64,000 nt of DNA, from the NCBI GenBank assembly GCA_036987155.1, contig BTXY01000003.1, positions 1 through 64,000 of the forward strand, given 5' to 3'. Below are positions 33,127-41,541 of the stretch, piece after piece (within the stretch, counting starts at the first letter, position 1; each line of letters starts with the position of its first letter). Made by a program: the position numbers and the translations under genes. The stretch comes from Microsyncoccus archaeolyticus. Its GTDB lineage: Bacteria; Patescibacteriota; Minisyncoccia; Minisyncoccales; Minisyncoccaceae. The notes under the pieces were generated by a model. That model was not told the origin of the DNA and made no database searches. It saw only the letters and a list, made by a program, of their open reading frames with translations.

Positions 33127-34035
33127 ATGGACTTCTTAAAACATTCAAAAATATATTTTTCAATAGGAATAATATTGATAATAGCAAGCTTATTTAGTTT
33201 ATTTTATTACGGCTTGAATCTAGGAATTGATTTTGAGGGTGGAAGCTCTCTAAGCATAGAGTACAAAAACGAAAGGCCAGACACAGATAAAATTAAAGAA
33301 GCTTTAAATCAAGTAAAAGATATTAATAATTTTGAAGTTCAACCAACTGGTAATTTAGGAATTATTATTAAAATTTCTCAAAAAGATATTTCAAATGAGG
33401 TTTATGAAAACATAATTACCGAACTTCAAAAAACAGGGGAATTTGATGAATCATCAGCTGGAATAGAAACAATAAGTCCTCTTATAGGAAAAGAATTAAA
33501 ACAAAAAACAATAGTTGTGGTTGTTGTTGCTCTTTTAGCAATGCTCTTGTATATTGCTTTTGCTTTTAGAAACGTCTCAAAACCAGTAACTTCTTTTCAA
33601 TATGGATTTTCTTCTACTTTAATGCTTTTTCATGACATCATTATTCCTTTAGGGGTTTTAGCTTATTTGGGTCATGTGTCAGGAGCCCAATTAACAATTC
33701 CTGTTATAACCGCTCTTTTAACTGTTGTTGGTTATTGTATTAACAATACAGTAGTTGTTTTTGATAGAATTAGGGAAAACTTAATTAAAAATAGGGGAAA
33801 GAGTTACGAAGAAATCGTAAACAAAAGTTTAAACGAAACATTGACTCGTTGTATTAATACTTCTTTAACCGTGTTATTTGCTTTGGGTTCTTTGTATTAC
33901 TTTTTTGCTAACGAGGAATCATTAAAATACTTTACTTTAACTGCTGGAATAGGTGTTTTTGTGGGCATCTTTTCCTCGGTGTTTTTAGCAAGCCCACTGC
34001 TAGTTTATTGGCTTAAATATACAAAAAGGAAATAA
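33127..34035 (+). CDS. secF: Protein translocase subunit SecF
   Basis: The 302-aa protein has TM1 (about 9-29), the SecF motif LGIDFEGGSSLSIEY (about 32-46), an external domain, and five TM helices with VVGYCINNTVVVFDRIREN (about 205-223) and the conserved arginine-rich loop NKSLNETLTRCINTSLT. ATG 33127 (MDFLKHSK) fits the usual SecF start; an upstream TTG in the secD gene adds only four residues. It pairs with secD in one operon. The stop is followed 1 nt later by a consensus promoter for the next gene. Confidence 0.95.
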   Translation: MDFLKHSKIYFSIGIILIIASLFSLFYYGLNLGIDFEGGSSLSIEYKNERPDTDKIKEALNQVKDINNFEVQPTGNLGIIIKISQKDISNEVYENIITELQKTGEFDESSAGIETISPLIGKELKQKTIVVVVVALLAMLLYIAFAFRNVSKPVTSFQYGFSSTLMLFHDIIIPLGVLAYLGHVSGAQLTIPVITALLTVVGYCINNTVVVFDRIRENLIKNRGKSYEEIVNKSLNETLTRCINTSLTVLFALGSLYYFFANEESLKYFTLTAGIGVFVGIFSSVFLASPLLVYWLKYTKRK

Positions 34036-34036
34036 T

Positions 34037-34065
34037 TTGACAAAAATCAAATAAAATGTTATAAA
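34037..34065 (+). promoter_or_regulatory. Promoter of the sigma4-HARE-HTH gene
   Basis: TTGACA (34037-34042), N17, TATAAA (34060-34065). The -10 ends 9 nt before the ATG at 34075. Confidence 0.8.
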
Positions 34066-34074
34066 TATCTAAAT

Positions 34075-35127
34075 ATGGAAACAGATTATAGAGATTTTAT
34101 ACAAAAAATATTAAAGGAAGTACCTGAAAGGACAAGGAAAGTATTGGTCCGCAGGTTTGGTTTAGAGAAAAAGGAAAAAGGAGAAACTCTTGAGGCTATA
34201 GGTAAGAGCTATAATATAACCAGAGAAAGAGTTAGGCAAATAGAAAGAGATGGTATTAAGAGGGTTAAGAAGTTAATGGTTTCTCCAGCGTTTAAAAAAG
34301 ATTTTGAGAAAATTAAAACTTTTTGTGAAAAAAAATTAAAACAATGTGGAGGAGTTAAAAAAGAAGAAAACTTACTTGCAGAGTTAGATTTATTCCCAAC
34401 AAAAAATCAAACTTTTTTTATTTTAAATTTAATAGACAGTTTTAAAAGGGAGAAGTCAGATGATTATTTTCATGCTTTTTGGTATAGCGATTCTAACCAA
34501 GCATCGAATGCTAAAAAAATTGCTACTGAATTTGTAGATAGTTTTAAAAATAAAAAGGAACCAGAAAATATAGAAAATGTTATAAAGGAATTTTCAAAGA
34601 AAGAAAATTTAAGCAAAGAAACCCTTCTTTCTTATTTAGAAATTTCAAAACAAATTTCTAGATCTATTGATGGCCAGAAAATAGGACTTGTTACTTTTTC
34701 TGAAATTAATCCCAAGACAGTTAAAGATAAGATAATATTAGTTTTAAATCAAAAGAAAAAGCCTCTTCACTTTAGAGAGATAACTGATTTGATTTTTTCG
34801 TTAAATAAAGATTTAGAGAAAAGAGACAGTCGCATTTTTAATCTTCATCCTCAAACAGTTCACAATGAATTAATTAGAAGTAATAATTTTGTTTTGGTGG
34901 GCAGAGGATTATATGCACTTAAAGATTGGGGATATAATCCAGGAAGAGTAAAGGATGTTATTGTTGGCGTTTTGAAAAGTGCTAATGAGCCCCTATCTAA
35001 AGAAGAAATTATAGAAGAAGTTTTAAAACAAAGAATGGTAAAAGAATCAACTGTCTTTTTAGGCCTTCAAGACAAGAAGATTTTTGATAAAGATCAAGAA
35101 GGAAAATACAAAGTACGAGAAGCTTAA
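34075..35127 (+). CDS. Sigma-70 region 4 / HARE-HTH fusion protein
   Basis: The 350-aa protein has an N-terminal sigma-70 region 4 (about 1-65: PERTRKVLVRRFGLEKKE, then the -35-binding HTH LEAIGKSYNITRERVRQIER). It is directly linked to a helical middle and two C-terminal HARE-HTH-like winged helices (about 215-280, KPLHFREITDLIFSL and GRGLYALKDWG, and about 295-350, EPLSKEEIIEEVL). Region 2 is missing, so it is not a stand-alone sigma factor. It may bind -35 elements or core polymerase as a modulator, somewhat like the delta subunit RpoE. Function is inferred from domains. Confidence 0.8.
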   Translation: METDYRDFIQKILKEVPERTRKVLVRRFGLEKKEKGETLEAIGKSYNITRERVRQIERDGIKRVKKLMVSPAFKKDFEKIKTFCEKKLKQCGGVKKEENLLAELDLFPTKNQTFFILNLIDSFKREKSDDYFHAFWYSDSNQASNAKKIATEFVDSFKNKKEPENIENVIKEFSKKENLSKETLLSYLEISKQISRSIDGQKIGLVTFSEINPKTVKDKIILVLNQKKKPLHFREITDLIFSLNKDLEKRDSRIFNLHPQTVHNELIRSNNFVLVGRGLYALKDWGYNPGRVKDVIVGVLKSANEPLSKEEIIEEVLKQRMVKESTVFLGLQDKKIFDKDQEGKYKVREA

Positions 35128-35137
35128 AAACATTTTA

Positions 35138-36472
35138 ATGTCTGATCAAGTTTTCATTAAAACATTTCAAGTTTTAGACTTATTTGGAGACGGATTGTCC
35201 CTTTGTTTTAATCTCTTTTTACAATTTGGCTGGTTTGTCCTGCCTTTTCTTTTATACAAACCATTAAGGTTTGCTTTCGTACTTTTTATAGAAACTAAAT
35301 GGAATTTAAGTTTTAAAAGAATTGTTCTTGAAATAAAAATTCCTCAACATGTTACTAAGCCATTAAAAGCAATGGAGAATATTTTTAATAATATTTGGCC
35401 AATATATGATCCTCCTAGTGACTGGAAAGCAACATTTTTTGAAGGAAAAACCCTAATTAACGCTTCTTTTGAAGTAGCTGGAATTGATGGGGAGCCACAT
35501 TTTTTCATTAGAATTCCTGAGGGAAACAGAAAAATGATTGAATCAGCTATTTATTCTCAATATCCTGATGTAGAAATATTCGAGGTTCCTGATTATACCA
35601 AAAACGTTCCAGAAGATATTCCCAATAAAGAATGGGATATGTGGGGTTGTGATTTTATGCCATTAAAAGAAGATGTTTATCCTTTGAAAACCTATAAAGA
35701 TTTTTTTGAGGAAAACCCAGAAGCAAAGGACGAAAAAAGATTAGATCCTTTAGCTTCTTTGCTTGAGGTGATATCAACCCTTAAAAAGGGAGAACAAATA
35801 TGGATTCAAATGACAATAGTTCCTATTAGTGTTGCAGAAAATGATTATGTTAAAAGGGGAAAAGACATAATCGATGTTTTGTTAAAAAGAAAACAGATTA
35901 AAAAAGAGTCAGATCCTGAACCAATAGTTTTTAGAGCAATATATACTTTTTTCCACTGGTTGATTACTGGTAGAAATCCAGAAAAACAAGAAGAAGAAAA
36001 AAAAGAAGAGTATCCTTATGAAATGCGTTTAACGCCCGGAGAAAAAGATGTTATTGCTGCTATTGAAAGGAAAACTTCTAAGACTTGTTATGTTTCTCGT
36101 TTAAGATATATTTATTTAGCAAAAAGAAATGTTTTCTTCGGAGGGGCAAAAGGATTTGGTCCTAGTTTTTTTTCTCAGTTTAACACTCAGAACTTAAATG
36201 GTTTAAAGCCTTGGAAACCAACAATAACTAAAGTTCAGGCTCCAGACATTTTTACGAAAAGAAGACTTTATCTTAAAAAAAGAAATTTATTTAAAAATTA
36301 TGTTAACAGAAGCTCTGCTTTCGATCCTTTTCCTGGAGGAACCTTTATTTTATGTTCAGAAGAATTGGCAACAATTTTTCACTTCCCAGGAATTGAGGTT
36401 GCTCCAACACAAGCATTAAAGAGGATTGAAACAAAGAGAGGAGCGCCACCAATGAGTTTACCAATTGAATAA
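35138..36472 (+). CDS. Membrane protein partner of the VirD4-like ATPase
   Basis: The 444-aa protein has hydrophobic N-terminal segments (about 15-55) and then a large cytoplasmic-looking domain. The latter has RIPEGNRKMIESAIYSQYPD (about 130-149), typical of a family that always precedes a TraG/VirD4-type ATPase in CPR genomes; the function is unknown to me. Charged EKQEEEKKEEYP and the segment LTPGEKDVIAAIERKTSK lie near the middle. ATG 35138 (MSDQVFIK) is chosen because an upstream ATG at 35084 overlaps the previous gene. It is 6 nt from the ATPase gene. Confidence 0.7.
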   Translation: MSDQVFIKTFQVLDLFGDGLSLCFNLFLQFGWFVLPFLLYKPLRFAFVLFIETKWNLSFKRIVLEIKIPQHVTKPLKAMENIFNNIWPIYDPPSDWKATFFEGKTLINASFEVAGIDGEPHFFIRIPEGNRKMIESAIYSQYPDVEIFEVPDYTKNVPEDIPNKEWDMWGCDFMPLKEDVYPLKTYKDFFEENPEAKDEKRLDPLASLLEVISTLKKGEQIWIQMTIVPISVAENDYVKRGKDIIDVLLKRKQIKKESDPEPIVFRAIYTFFHWLITGRNPEKQEEEKKEEYPYEMRLTPGEKDVIAAIERKTSKTCYVSRLRYIYLAKRNVFFGGAKGFGPSFFSQFNTQNLNGLKPWKPTITKVQAPDIFTKRRLYLKKRNLFKNYVNRSSAFDPFPGGTFILCSEELATIFHFPGIEVAPTQALKRIETKRGAPPMSLPIE

Positions 36473-36478
36473 TAATTT

Positions 36479-38110
36479 ATGGAAAAAGAAACAATAACAT
36501 TTTTTGGCAAAACAACTTTTAGAGGAGAAAAAAAGAAATTTGGAATAAAAGACGATGACAAAAGACGTCATGTTTATATTATTGGTAAAACAGGAATGGG
36601 TAAAACCGAATTATTAAAAAACATGGTTGTCCAGGATATTTTAAATGGAAAAGGAGTTGGTTTTATTGATCCTCACGGGGAAGCAGCAGAAGAGCTTTTA
36701 AGATTTGTCCCCAAAGAAAGAATAAAAGATGTTGTTTATTTTAATCCAGCTGATATTGAAAATCCAATTGCGTTTAATATTATGGAAGACGTGAGCGCTG
36801 AATACAGACACTTGATTGCTGGTGGATTAATGGGTGTTTTCAAAAAGATTTGGCCAGATGTTTGGTCATCGAGAATGGAATATATTTTAAATAATTCTAT
36901 ACTTGCTTTATTAGAGGTTCCAGGATCAACACTACTTGGAGTTAATAGACTTTTGTCTGATCCAGAATGGAGAGAAAAAGTAGTAAATCAAGTTAAAGAT
37001 CCAATTGTTAAGTCTTTTTGGGTAAAAGAATTTGCTAGATATACTCAAAGATACGAAGTAGAAGCAACTGCAGCAATTCAAAACAAAATCGGTCAATTTA
37101 TTTCTACGCCCTTGATTAGAAATATTATTGGTCAAGAAAAATCAAGTATTGATATTAGACAAGTCATGGATAGCGAAAAGATTTTAATCATGAATCTTTC
37201 TAAGGGTAAGATAGGGGAAGATAATTCTAGACTATTAGGGGCACTTCTTGTGACAAAACTACAATTAGCTGCAATGTCTAGAGTAGACACTGCTGAACAA
37301 GAGAGAAAAGATTTTGTATTATATATTGATGAATTTCAGAATTTTTCTACAGATTCTTTTGCTAACATTTTATCAGAAGCTAGAAAGTATCGTTTATCTT
37401 TAATTTTAGCTCATCAATATATTGCTCAAATGGAAGAAAAGGTAAGAGATGCAGTTTTTGGAAACGTTGGGACAATGATTACTTTTAGAATCGGAGCTGA
37501 TGATGCAGAGTTTTTAGAAAAAGAATTTTCTCCTGAATTTTTTATTGAAGACATGGTTAATCTTCCCAAGCAAAACATTATTGTTAAGTTAATGATTAAC
37601 GGTGTTACCTCAAGGCCTTTTTCTGCTGAAACACTTCCTCCAGTGAAAAAGCAAGAAGAGTCTTTTGAAGATGAGATAGTAGGATTTTCTCAGAAAAAAT
37701 ACGGAAATGATAGATCTATTGTGGAAAAGAAAATTTCTGATGATTCAGGAATAGACTCTTTTATACCAATTATTAAAAAGAATAATAATATTGAGTTGCA
37801 TGATGCAGTTTGTCAGAGTTGTGGTAAGAAATTTAAAGCACCATTTAAGCCAGACGGTAAAAGGCCTGTTTATTGTAAAACATGCTTAAAGAATAAAGAA
37901 GAATCTTCGAGTAGTTTCAATTCTTTACCAACAATTTCTTTAAAAGAATCAGCTAAAGATTTCGTACCACTGGTAAAGAAAAAAGAGGAAAGCATAAATA
38001 AAAAAGAAATAGATTTGGTTGGGTTAAAAGAGGTTATCAAGAAAGCTAAACTAGAAACAAAAAAAGAAAAAGGAGTTATTCATCCAGGAGAAACTATAAA
38101 GTTTGACTAA
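36479..38110 (+). CDS. VirD4/TraG-like coupling ATPase with zinc-binding tail
   Basis: The 543-aa P-loop ATPase has Walker A GKTGMGKT at 36-43, GVGFIDPHGEAAEELL (about 59-74), Walker B LYIDEFQNF near 280-288 and the TraG-type AHQYIAQM (about 312-319). The C-terminal part has a treble-clef-like C-x2-C...C-x2-C knuckle (CQSCGKKFK, RPVYCKTCLKN, about 445-473), common in CPR proteins. Such ATPases couple substrates to type IV secretion or DNA transfer. No relaxase or VirB genes are visible here. With its membrane partner it may form a minimal transport machine; substrate unknown. Confidence 0.8.
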   Translation: MEKETITFFGKTTFRGEKKKFGIKDDDKRRHVYIIGKTGMGKTELLKNMVVQDILNGKGVGFIDPHGEAAEELLRFVPKERIKDVVYFNPADIENPIAFNIMEDVSAEYRHLIAGGLMGVFKKIWPDVWSSRMEYILNNSILALLEVPGSTLLGVNRLLSDPEWREKVVNQVKDPIVKSFWVKEFARYTQRYEVEATAAIQNKIGQFISTPLIRNIIGQEKSSIDIRQVMDSEKILIMNLSKGKIGEDNSRLLGALLVTKLQLAAMSRVDTAEQERKDFVLYIDEFQNFSTDSFANILSEARKYRLSLILAHQYIAQMEEKVRDAVFGNVGTMITFRIGADDAEFLEKEFSPEFFIEDMVNLPKQNIIVKLMINGVTSRPFSAETLPPVKKQEESFEDEIVGFSQKKYGNDRSIVEKKISDDSGIDSFIPIIKKNNNIELHDAVCQSCGKKFKAPFKPDGKRPVYCKTCLKNKEESSSSFNSLPTISLKESAKDFVPLVKKKEESINKKEIDLVGLKEVIKKAKLETKKEKGVIHPGETIKFD

Positions 38111-38131
38111 GACGATTTAATTGGATATCAT
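38103..38131 (+). promoter_or_regulatory. Promoter of pgk
   Basis: TTGACT (38103-38108), N17, TATCAT (38126-38131), ending 6 nt before the ATG at 38138. The -35 overlaps the stop codon of the ATPase gene. Confidence 0.65.
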
Positions 38132-38137
38132 TAATCA

Positions 38138-39301
38138 ATGAAAAGCATAAAAGATTTTGACATAAAAGGTAAAAGAGTTTTAGTAAGGTGTGATTTAAAC
38201 GTTCCATTAGATGATAATGGAAAAGTAGCTGAAGATTTTAGAATAATTCAAATTTTACCTCTGCTTAATTATCTAAGAGAAAAAGGAGCAAGAATTGTTC
38301 TTATTAGCCATTTAGGAGACCCTAAGGGAATAAAGGATCCTAAATATTCTTTAAGACCAGTTGCAGAAAAACTATGGGAATTAATAGGTGGAGTTAAGTT
38401 CATAAACGAAGCAATTGGAACAAAAGTTGAATTACAGACAACTCTTTTGAAAGAAGGAGAAATTCTTTTATTAGAAAATTTAAGATTTTACAAAGAAGAG
38501 GAAAATAATGATTTAGAGTTTGCCCAAAAACTTTCTAATTTAGGAGATTTTTTTATTCAAGAAGGATTTGGAGTTTGCCATAGAAACCACGCTTCTGTAG
38601 TAAGTGTTCCTAAATTTTTAATTAGTTTTCCAGGATTTTTAGTAAAAAAAGAAATAGATGTTTTGTCTTGGCTTATGACCACCCCTGAAAGACCTTTTGT
38701 TTCAATAGTTGGTGGCGCCAAGATTTTAACAAAAACAAGGGTTATAGAAAAACTTGTTAATAAATCGGATCATGTTCTAGTTGGAGGGAAAATTGCAAAT
38801 TCGATTTTAACTGTAAAGGGGATTTGCGTAAGAGATCGATGGACAGAAGAGGAGCTTAAATTAAAAGAAGATCTAGAAACATTAAATTTAACTAGTCCGA
38901 AACTTCATTTACCAATTGATGGAGTAATTTCTTTATCTTCTCTTGATGAAAATTATTTAAGAATAGGAGGAGTGGGAACATTAAGAAAAGACGAAGACAT
39001 TTTTGATATAGGTCCAGAAACAGTAGAAAAGTATAAAGCTATAATTTCTACAGCTAAAACAGTAATATGGAACGGACCGCTTGGATTTTATGAAAAAGAA
39101 GAGTTTCAAGAAGGGACAATGGGAATTATGAATGCTATGATTAACCAAGAAGCTTTTACTGTTGCTGGTGGTGGAGAGACAACAGAGATAATAATTAGAG
39201 AAGGATTAAATGATAAATTTGATCATTTATCATCAGGGGGAGGTGCAATGCTTGATTATATTGCTGAAGGTAATTTGCCAGGACTAAAAGTTTTAGAATA
39301 A
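38138..39301 (+). CDS. pgk: Phosphoglycerate kinase
   Basis: The 387-aa enzyme makes ATP and 3-phosphoglycerate from 1,3-bisphosphoglycerate. Seen: the N-terminal RVLVRCDLNVPLDD substrate motif (about 14-27), HLGDPKG (about 66-72), the Lys-containing nucleotide loop SIVGGAKILTKT (about 189-200), IWNGPLGFYE (about 309-318) and the closing GGGETTEII and SSGGGAMLDYI. The usual VNDAFGTAHR motif reads IQEGFGVCHR, so Asn-Asp is replaced by Gln-Glu, mildly unusual but outside the catalytic core. Start ATG 38138. Part of lower glycolysis with gap and eno elsewhere in the window. Confidence 0.93.
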   Translation: MKSIKDFDIKGKRVLVRCDLNVPLDDNGKVAEDFRIIQILPLLNYLREKGARIVLISHLGDPKGIKDPKYSLRPVAEKLWELIGGVKFINEAIGTKVELQTTLLKEGEILLLENLRFYKEEENNDLEFAQKLSNLGDFFIQEGFGVCHRNHASVVSVPKFLISFPGFLVKKEIDVLSWLMTTPERPFVSIVGGAKILTKTRVIEKLVNKSDHVLVGGKIANSILTVKGICVRDRWTEEELKLKEDLETLNLTSPKLHLPIDGVISLSSLDENYLRIGGVGTLRKDEDIFDIGPETVEKYKAIISTAKTVIWNGPLGFYEKEEFQEGTMGIMNAMINQEAFTVAGGGETTEIIIREGLNDKFDHLSSGGGAMLDYIAEGNLPGLKVLE

Positions 39302-39302
39302 A

Positions 39303-40448
39303 ATGAAAATTAAAAATATTGACAAAGCAGCGGAAAGGATTAAAGAAGCAACCATTCAAAAAGAACAGATAATAATATTTGCTGATTCTGATTTAGACGG
39401 TGCTGCCTCAGCTACAATTTTAAAAGAAACAATTGATAATTTAAACTATTCTGTAAGTGCGGTTCTTTTTCCAGATAGAAAAAAAGAGGGTTATGGATTG
39501 AATAAAGACGTCTTACAAATTATTATATCTAAGTTTAAAAAAGGATTATTGATAACCCTTGATTGCGGAATTACTAATTACGAAGAAGTAAAAACCGCGA
39601 GAGAAAATGGTTTTGATGTGATAATTATTGATCACCACAAAGAAATAGGGAACAAGCTTCCCGAAGCTAATATTATAGTTGACCCAAAACAAAAAACAGA
39701 TGAGTCTCTTTTTAAAGAATATGCTAATGCAGGCGTTACCTTCAAATTGGCCGAGGAAATATTGGGTGAAAACATGTCTAACATGCTTAAAGAAAGTTTT
39801 TTAGAGCTTGTTGCCTTGGCCACTATTTCTGATATGATGATAGAGATAGAAGAAAACAAAGAATTCATAATTCAAGGACTACTAAATATTGAAAATAGCG
39901 AGCGTCCGGCACTTAAAGCAATTATGTCTTTTTTGGGAGAATTTAATTCAAAGCGTGACATGGTTTCAAAAATTAATAGTGTTTTAAATTCAGCAAGAAT
40001 TAATGATCATGTTATAGCTTCGTATTTGCTTTTAACAGAATCAAATTTAGATAAAGCAAAAATATTAGCCAAAGATTTAATAGAAGAAACTGAAAGTAAG
40101 CATAGAGAAATTAATGCTTTAACAGAAAATGTTAAAAGTAAGTTCTTAAACAATAAATCAGAAATTATTTTTGATGGTAATCCTGATTGGCAAATTGAAT
40201 ATTTGGGCTCTGTTGCTTCTAGACTTTGTAATTATTTTGACAAACCAATATTTTTATACCAAAGATACGAAGATTTCAGTAGGGGAACAGTGAGAGTTCC
40301 AAAAATACATGATGCAGTTAAGGCAATGGAAAATTGTAGGGAATTGTTAAAAACATTCGGAGGACATGCTCCAGCAGCTGGGTTTACAATTAAGAATGAA
40401 AACATTGAGAAGTTTGAAAAATGTTTAGTGGAGTACTTTAAGAAATAA
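39303..40448 (+). CDS. DHH-family phosphoesterase, RecJ-like
   Basis: The 381-aa protein has DHH-superfamily metal motifs: ADSDLDGAASA (about 28-38), LDCGITNY (about 87-94) and IIIDHHKEIG (about 108-117). A C-terminal DHHA1 domain carries GGHAPAAGF (about 357-365), the RNA/DNA-binding GGG.H-type motif. It is shorter than RecJ (about 560 aa) and lacks the OB-fold, so it may be a nanoRNase/pAp phosphatase-like or RecJ-core nuclease. It starts 1 nt after the pgk stop. It converges on a 47-aa minus-strand gene, with the stops 9 nt apart. Confidence 0.85.
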   Translation: MKIKNIDKAAERIKEATIQKEQIIIFADSDLDGAASATILKETIDNLNYSVSAVLFPDRKKEGYGLNKDVLQIIISKFKKGLLITLDCGITNYEEVKTARENGFDVIIIDHHKEIGNKLPEANIIVDPKQKTDESLFKEYANAGVTFKLAEEILGENMSNMLKESFLELVALATISDMMIEIEENKEFIIQGLLNIENSERPALKAIMSFLGEFNSKRDMVSKINSVLNSARINDHVIASYLLLTESNLDKAKILAKDLIEETESKHREINALTENVKSKFLNNKSEIIFDGNPDWQIEYLGSVASRLCNYFDKPIFLYQRYEDFSRGTVRVPKIHDAVKAMENCRELLKTFGGHAPAAGFTIKNENIEKFEKCLVEYFKK

Positions 40449-40481
40449 AAAGAGCCTTTAATCGTTTTCGATTATTGGCTC
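40446..40481 (-). terminator. Terminator of the 47-aa minus-strand gene
   Basis: GAGCC-AA-TAATCG pairs with CGATTA-AA-GGCTC (arms 40469-40481 and 40452-40464) apart from an internal 2x2 mismatch. A T-run on the minus strand follows (complement of 40447-40451). It overlaps the end of the CDS. Confidence 0.6.
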
Positions 40482-40601
40482 AGATGGGTTTTGCGCTTTC
40501 TTAAAAGCGCGATGTGATGCTTCAATCTTTGCTTCCATTTCTTGCTCGTGGTCAGCATCAATTAAGATGCGACCGTCAAATTTTCTTTCAGCCTGTTTCA
40601 T
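40458..40601 (-). CDS. 47-aa charged small protein (novel)
   Basis: The ATG at 40601 (minus strand) opens 47 codons to a TAA at 40458. The product is MKQAERKFDGRILIDADHEQ, then EMEAKIEASHRAFKKAQNPS, then EPIIEND: hydrophilic, about half charged, probably helical, without a TM segment or Cys. Support: a perfect consensus promoter immediately upstream and a terminator overlapping the stop, sized exactly to this ORF. It has no known relative that I recognise. It is divergent from rnhA, with start codons 47 nt apart. Confidence 0.65.
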   Translation of the reverse strand: MKQAERKFDGRILIDADHEQEMEAKIEASHRAFKKAQNPSEPIIEND

Positions 40602-40618
40602 GTTAAATACCTATAAAT

Positions 40619-40647
40619 ATTATAACAAATAATTAAATAATTGTCAA
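40619..40647 (-). promoter_or_regulatory. Consensus promoter of the 47-aa gene
   Basis: On the minus strand, TTGACA (complement of 40642-40647), N17, TATAAT (complement of 40619-40624), an exact match to consensus with the ideal spacer. The -10 is 17 nt from the ATG. AGG in the leader is a weak SD. Confidence 0.85.
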
Positions 40648-40648
40648 T

Positions 40649-41086
40649 ATGAAAATAATAGTAAATACAGATGGGGCTTCAAGAGGTAATCCAGGTATTG
40701 GTTCTGTTGGAGTTGTAATTTCTAATGATAAAGGAGAAGTTATTAAGAAATATGGAGAATATCTTGGAGAAAGAGTTACAAATAATGAGGCCGAATACGA
40801 GGCCGTTATATTCTCTTTTAGAAAAATGAAGCTTTTGTTTGGAAAAGACAAAGTTAAGAAATTAGAAATAGAGTTTAGATCTGATTCAGAACTGTTAGTT
40901 AATCAAATGAATGGAAGATATAAAGTTACGGAAAAGCATCTTCAAGAGTTATTTATGACTATTTGGAATCTTAAAACTGATTTTGGAAAAGTTGAATTTA
41001 GTCATGTCCCTAGGGAAAAGAATAAAGAAGCAGATGCACTCGCTAACCAGGCTTTAGATAATAATTTAAAAAAATCTTTATTTTAA
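40649..41086 (+). CDS. rnhA: Ribonuclease HI-like protein
   Basis: The 145-aa RNase H fold has all four catalytic acidic residues: D8 (VNTDGASRGNPG), E47 (TNNEAEYEAV), D79 (FRSDSELLVNQM) and D129 (KEADALANQAL). It cleaves RNA in RNA-DNA hybrids, removing primers and R-loops. It lacks the basic protrusion of E. coli RNase HI and fits the archaeal-type/Sto-RNase HI and YpdQ-like group. It ends at a terminator shared with rnpB and is divergent from the 47-aa gene. Its own promoter is not obvious. Confidence 0.9.
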   Translation: MKIIVNTDGASRGNPGIGSVGVVISNDKGEVIKKYGEYLGERVTNNEAEYEAVIFSFRKMKLLFGKDKVKKLEIEFRSDSELLVNQMNGRYKVTEKHLQELFMTIWNLKTDFGKVEFSHVPREKNKEADALANQALDNNLKKSLF

Positions 41087-41089
41087 ACA

Positions 41090-41119
41090 AAAACACCCTT
41101 GGTTAAAAGGATGTTTTTC
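41090..41119. terminator. Bidirectional terminator between rnhA and rnpB
   Basis: ACACCCTT (41093-41100) pairs with AAGGATGT (41107-41114, one wobble), loop GGTTAA. It is flanked by A-rich DNA on the left and T-rich DNA on the right, so it can end transcripts from both sides. Confidence 0.8.
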
Positions 41120-41131
41120 ATGTTTTCTTTA

Positions 41132-41464
41132 CCTTAATAAACCCATAAGCCGAATTCTGTTTTAGGTGATTATCTATCTAAGGCCAAAGATCTCTCTTTG
41201 GCTCAAGCGAACTACTTTTTCTCTTATACAAGAGTTTGTTCTTGCTGCCAACAAGAATTTAGCCGTTTCACCTTTGGAATTACTTCCAAACTAATCCTTT
41301 TTAAGGGGATTCCTTAATTATTTCTAATTAAAGCGTCTCTGTTCGCATCTCTATCAAGATTTCTCTTGACGGTGGGCATTACCCACTGCTTTTTAGACCT
41401 TAAATCAGGAATGGCAGTTCGGACTTTCCTCTCCAAATTGGAGCAATCACCCGGTTTATTAAGG
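41132..41464 (-). ncRNA. rnpB: RNase P RNA (catalytic subunit)
   Basis: On the minus strand the RNA begins CCTTAATAAACC and ends GGTTTATTAAGG, a perfect 12-bp P1 (41453-41464 with 41132-41143). Near the 5' end is the universal P4/J region GAGGAAAGTCCGAAC (about 41417-41432). Near the 3' end is ACAGAATTCGGCTTATGGG (41142-41160). These are the hallmark conserved blocks of bacterial RNase P RNA, which matures tRNA 5' ends. Length about 333 nt. Its promoter sits 6 nt before the 5' end. The protein subunit rnpA is not in this window. Confidence 0.95.
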
Positions 41465-41470
41465 CAATTA

Positions 41471-41499
41471 ATTTTAACTAATATGTATCAATGTGTCAA
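41471..41499 (-). promoter_or_regulatory. Promoter of rnpB
   Basis: On the minus strand, TTGACA (complement of 41494-41499), N17, TAAAAT (complement of 41471-41476). The predicted start, about 7 nt downstream, coincides with the first base of P1 at 41464. Confidence 0.85.
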
Positions 41500-41502
41500 G
41501 GT

Positions 41503-41531
41503 TTGAAAATTGATGGTTATTGTGAGATAAT
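41503..41531 (+). promoter_or_regulatory. Promoter of murJ
   Basis: TTGAAA (41503-41508), N17, GATAAT (41526-41531), ending 10 nt before ATG 41542. This supports the short murJ start and a leaderless mRNA, and sits back to back with the rnpB promoter. Confidence 0.6.
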
Positions 41532-41541
41532 AAACAATAAA

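Noticed and set aside
36479..38110. ATPase considered as part of an integrative conjugative element
   Set aside because: No relaxase, integrase, att repeats or other transfer genes; surrounded by housekeeping genes.
41142..41464. Non-coding 41087-41541 considered as a possible unannotated protein gene or tmRNA
   Set aside because: The perfect P1 and the two universal blocks identify RNase P RNA; no tRNA-like ends or tag ORF of tmRNA.
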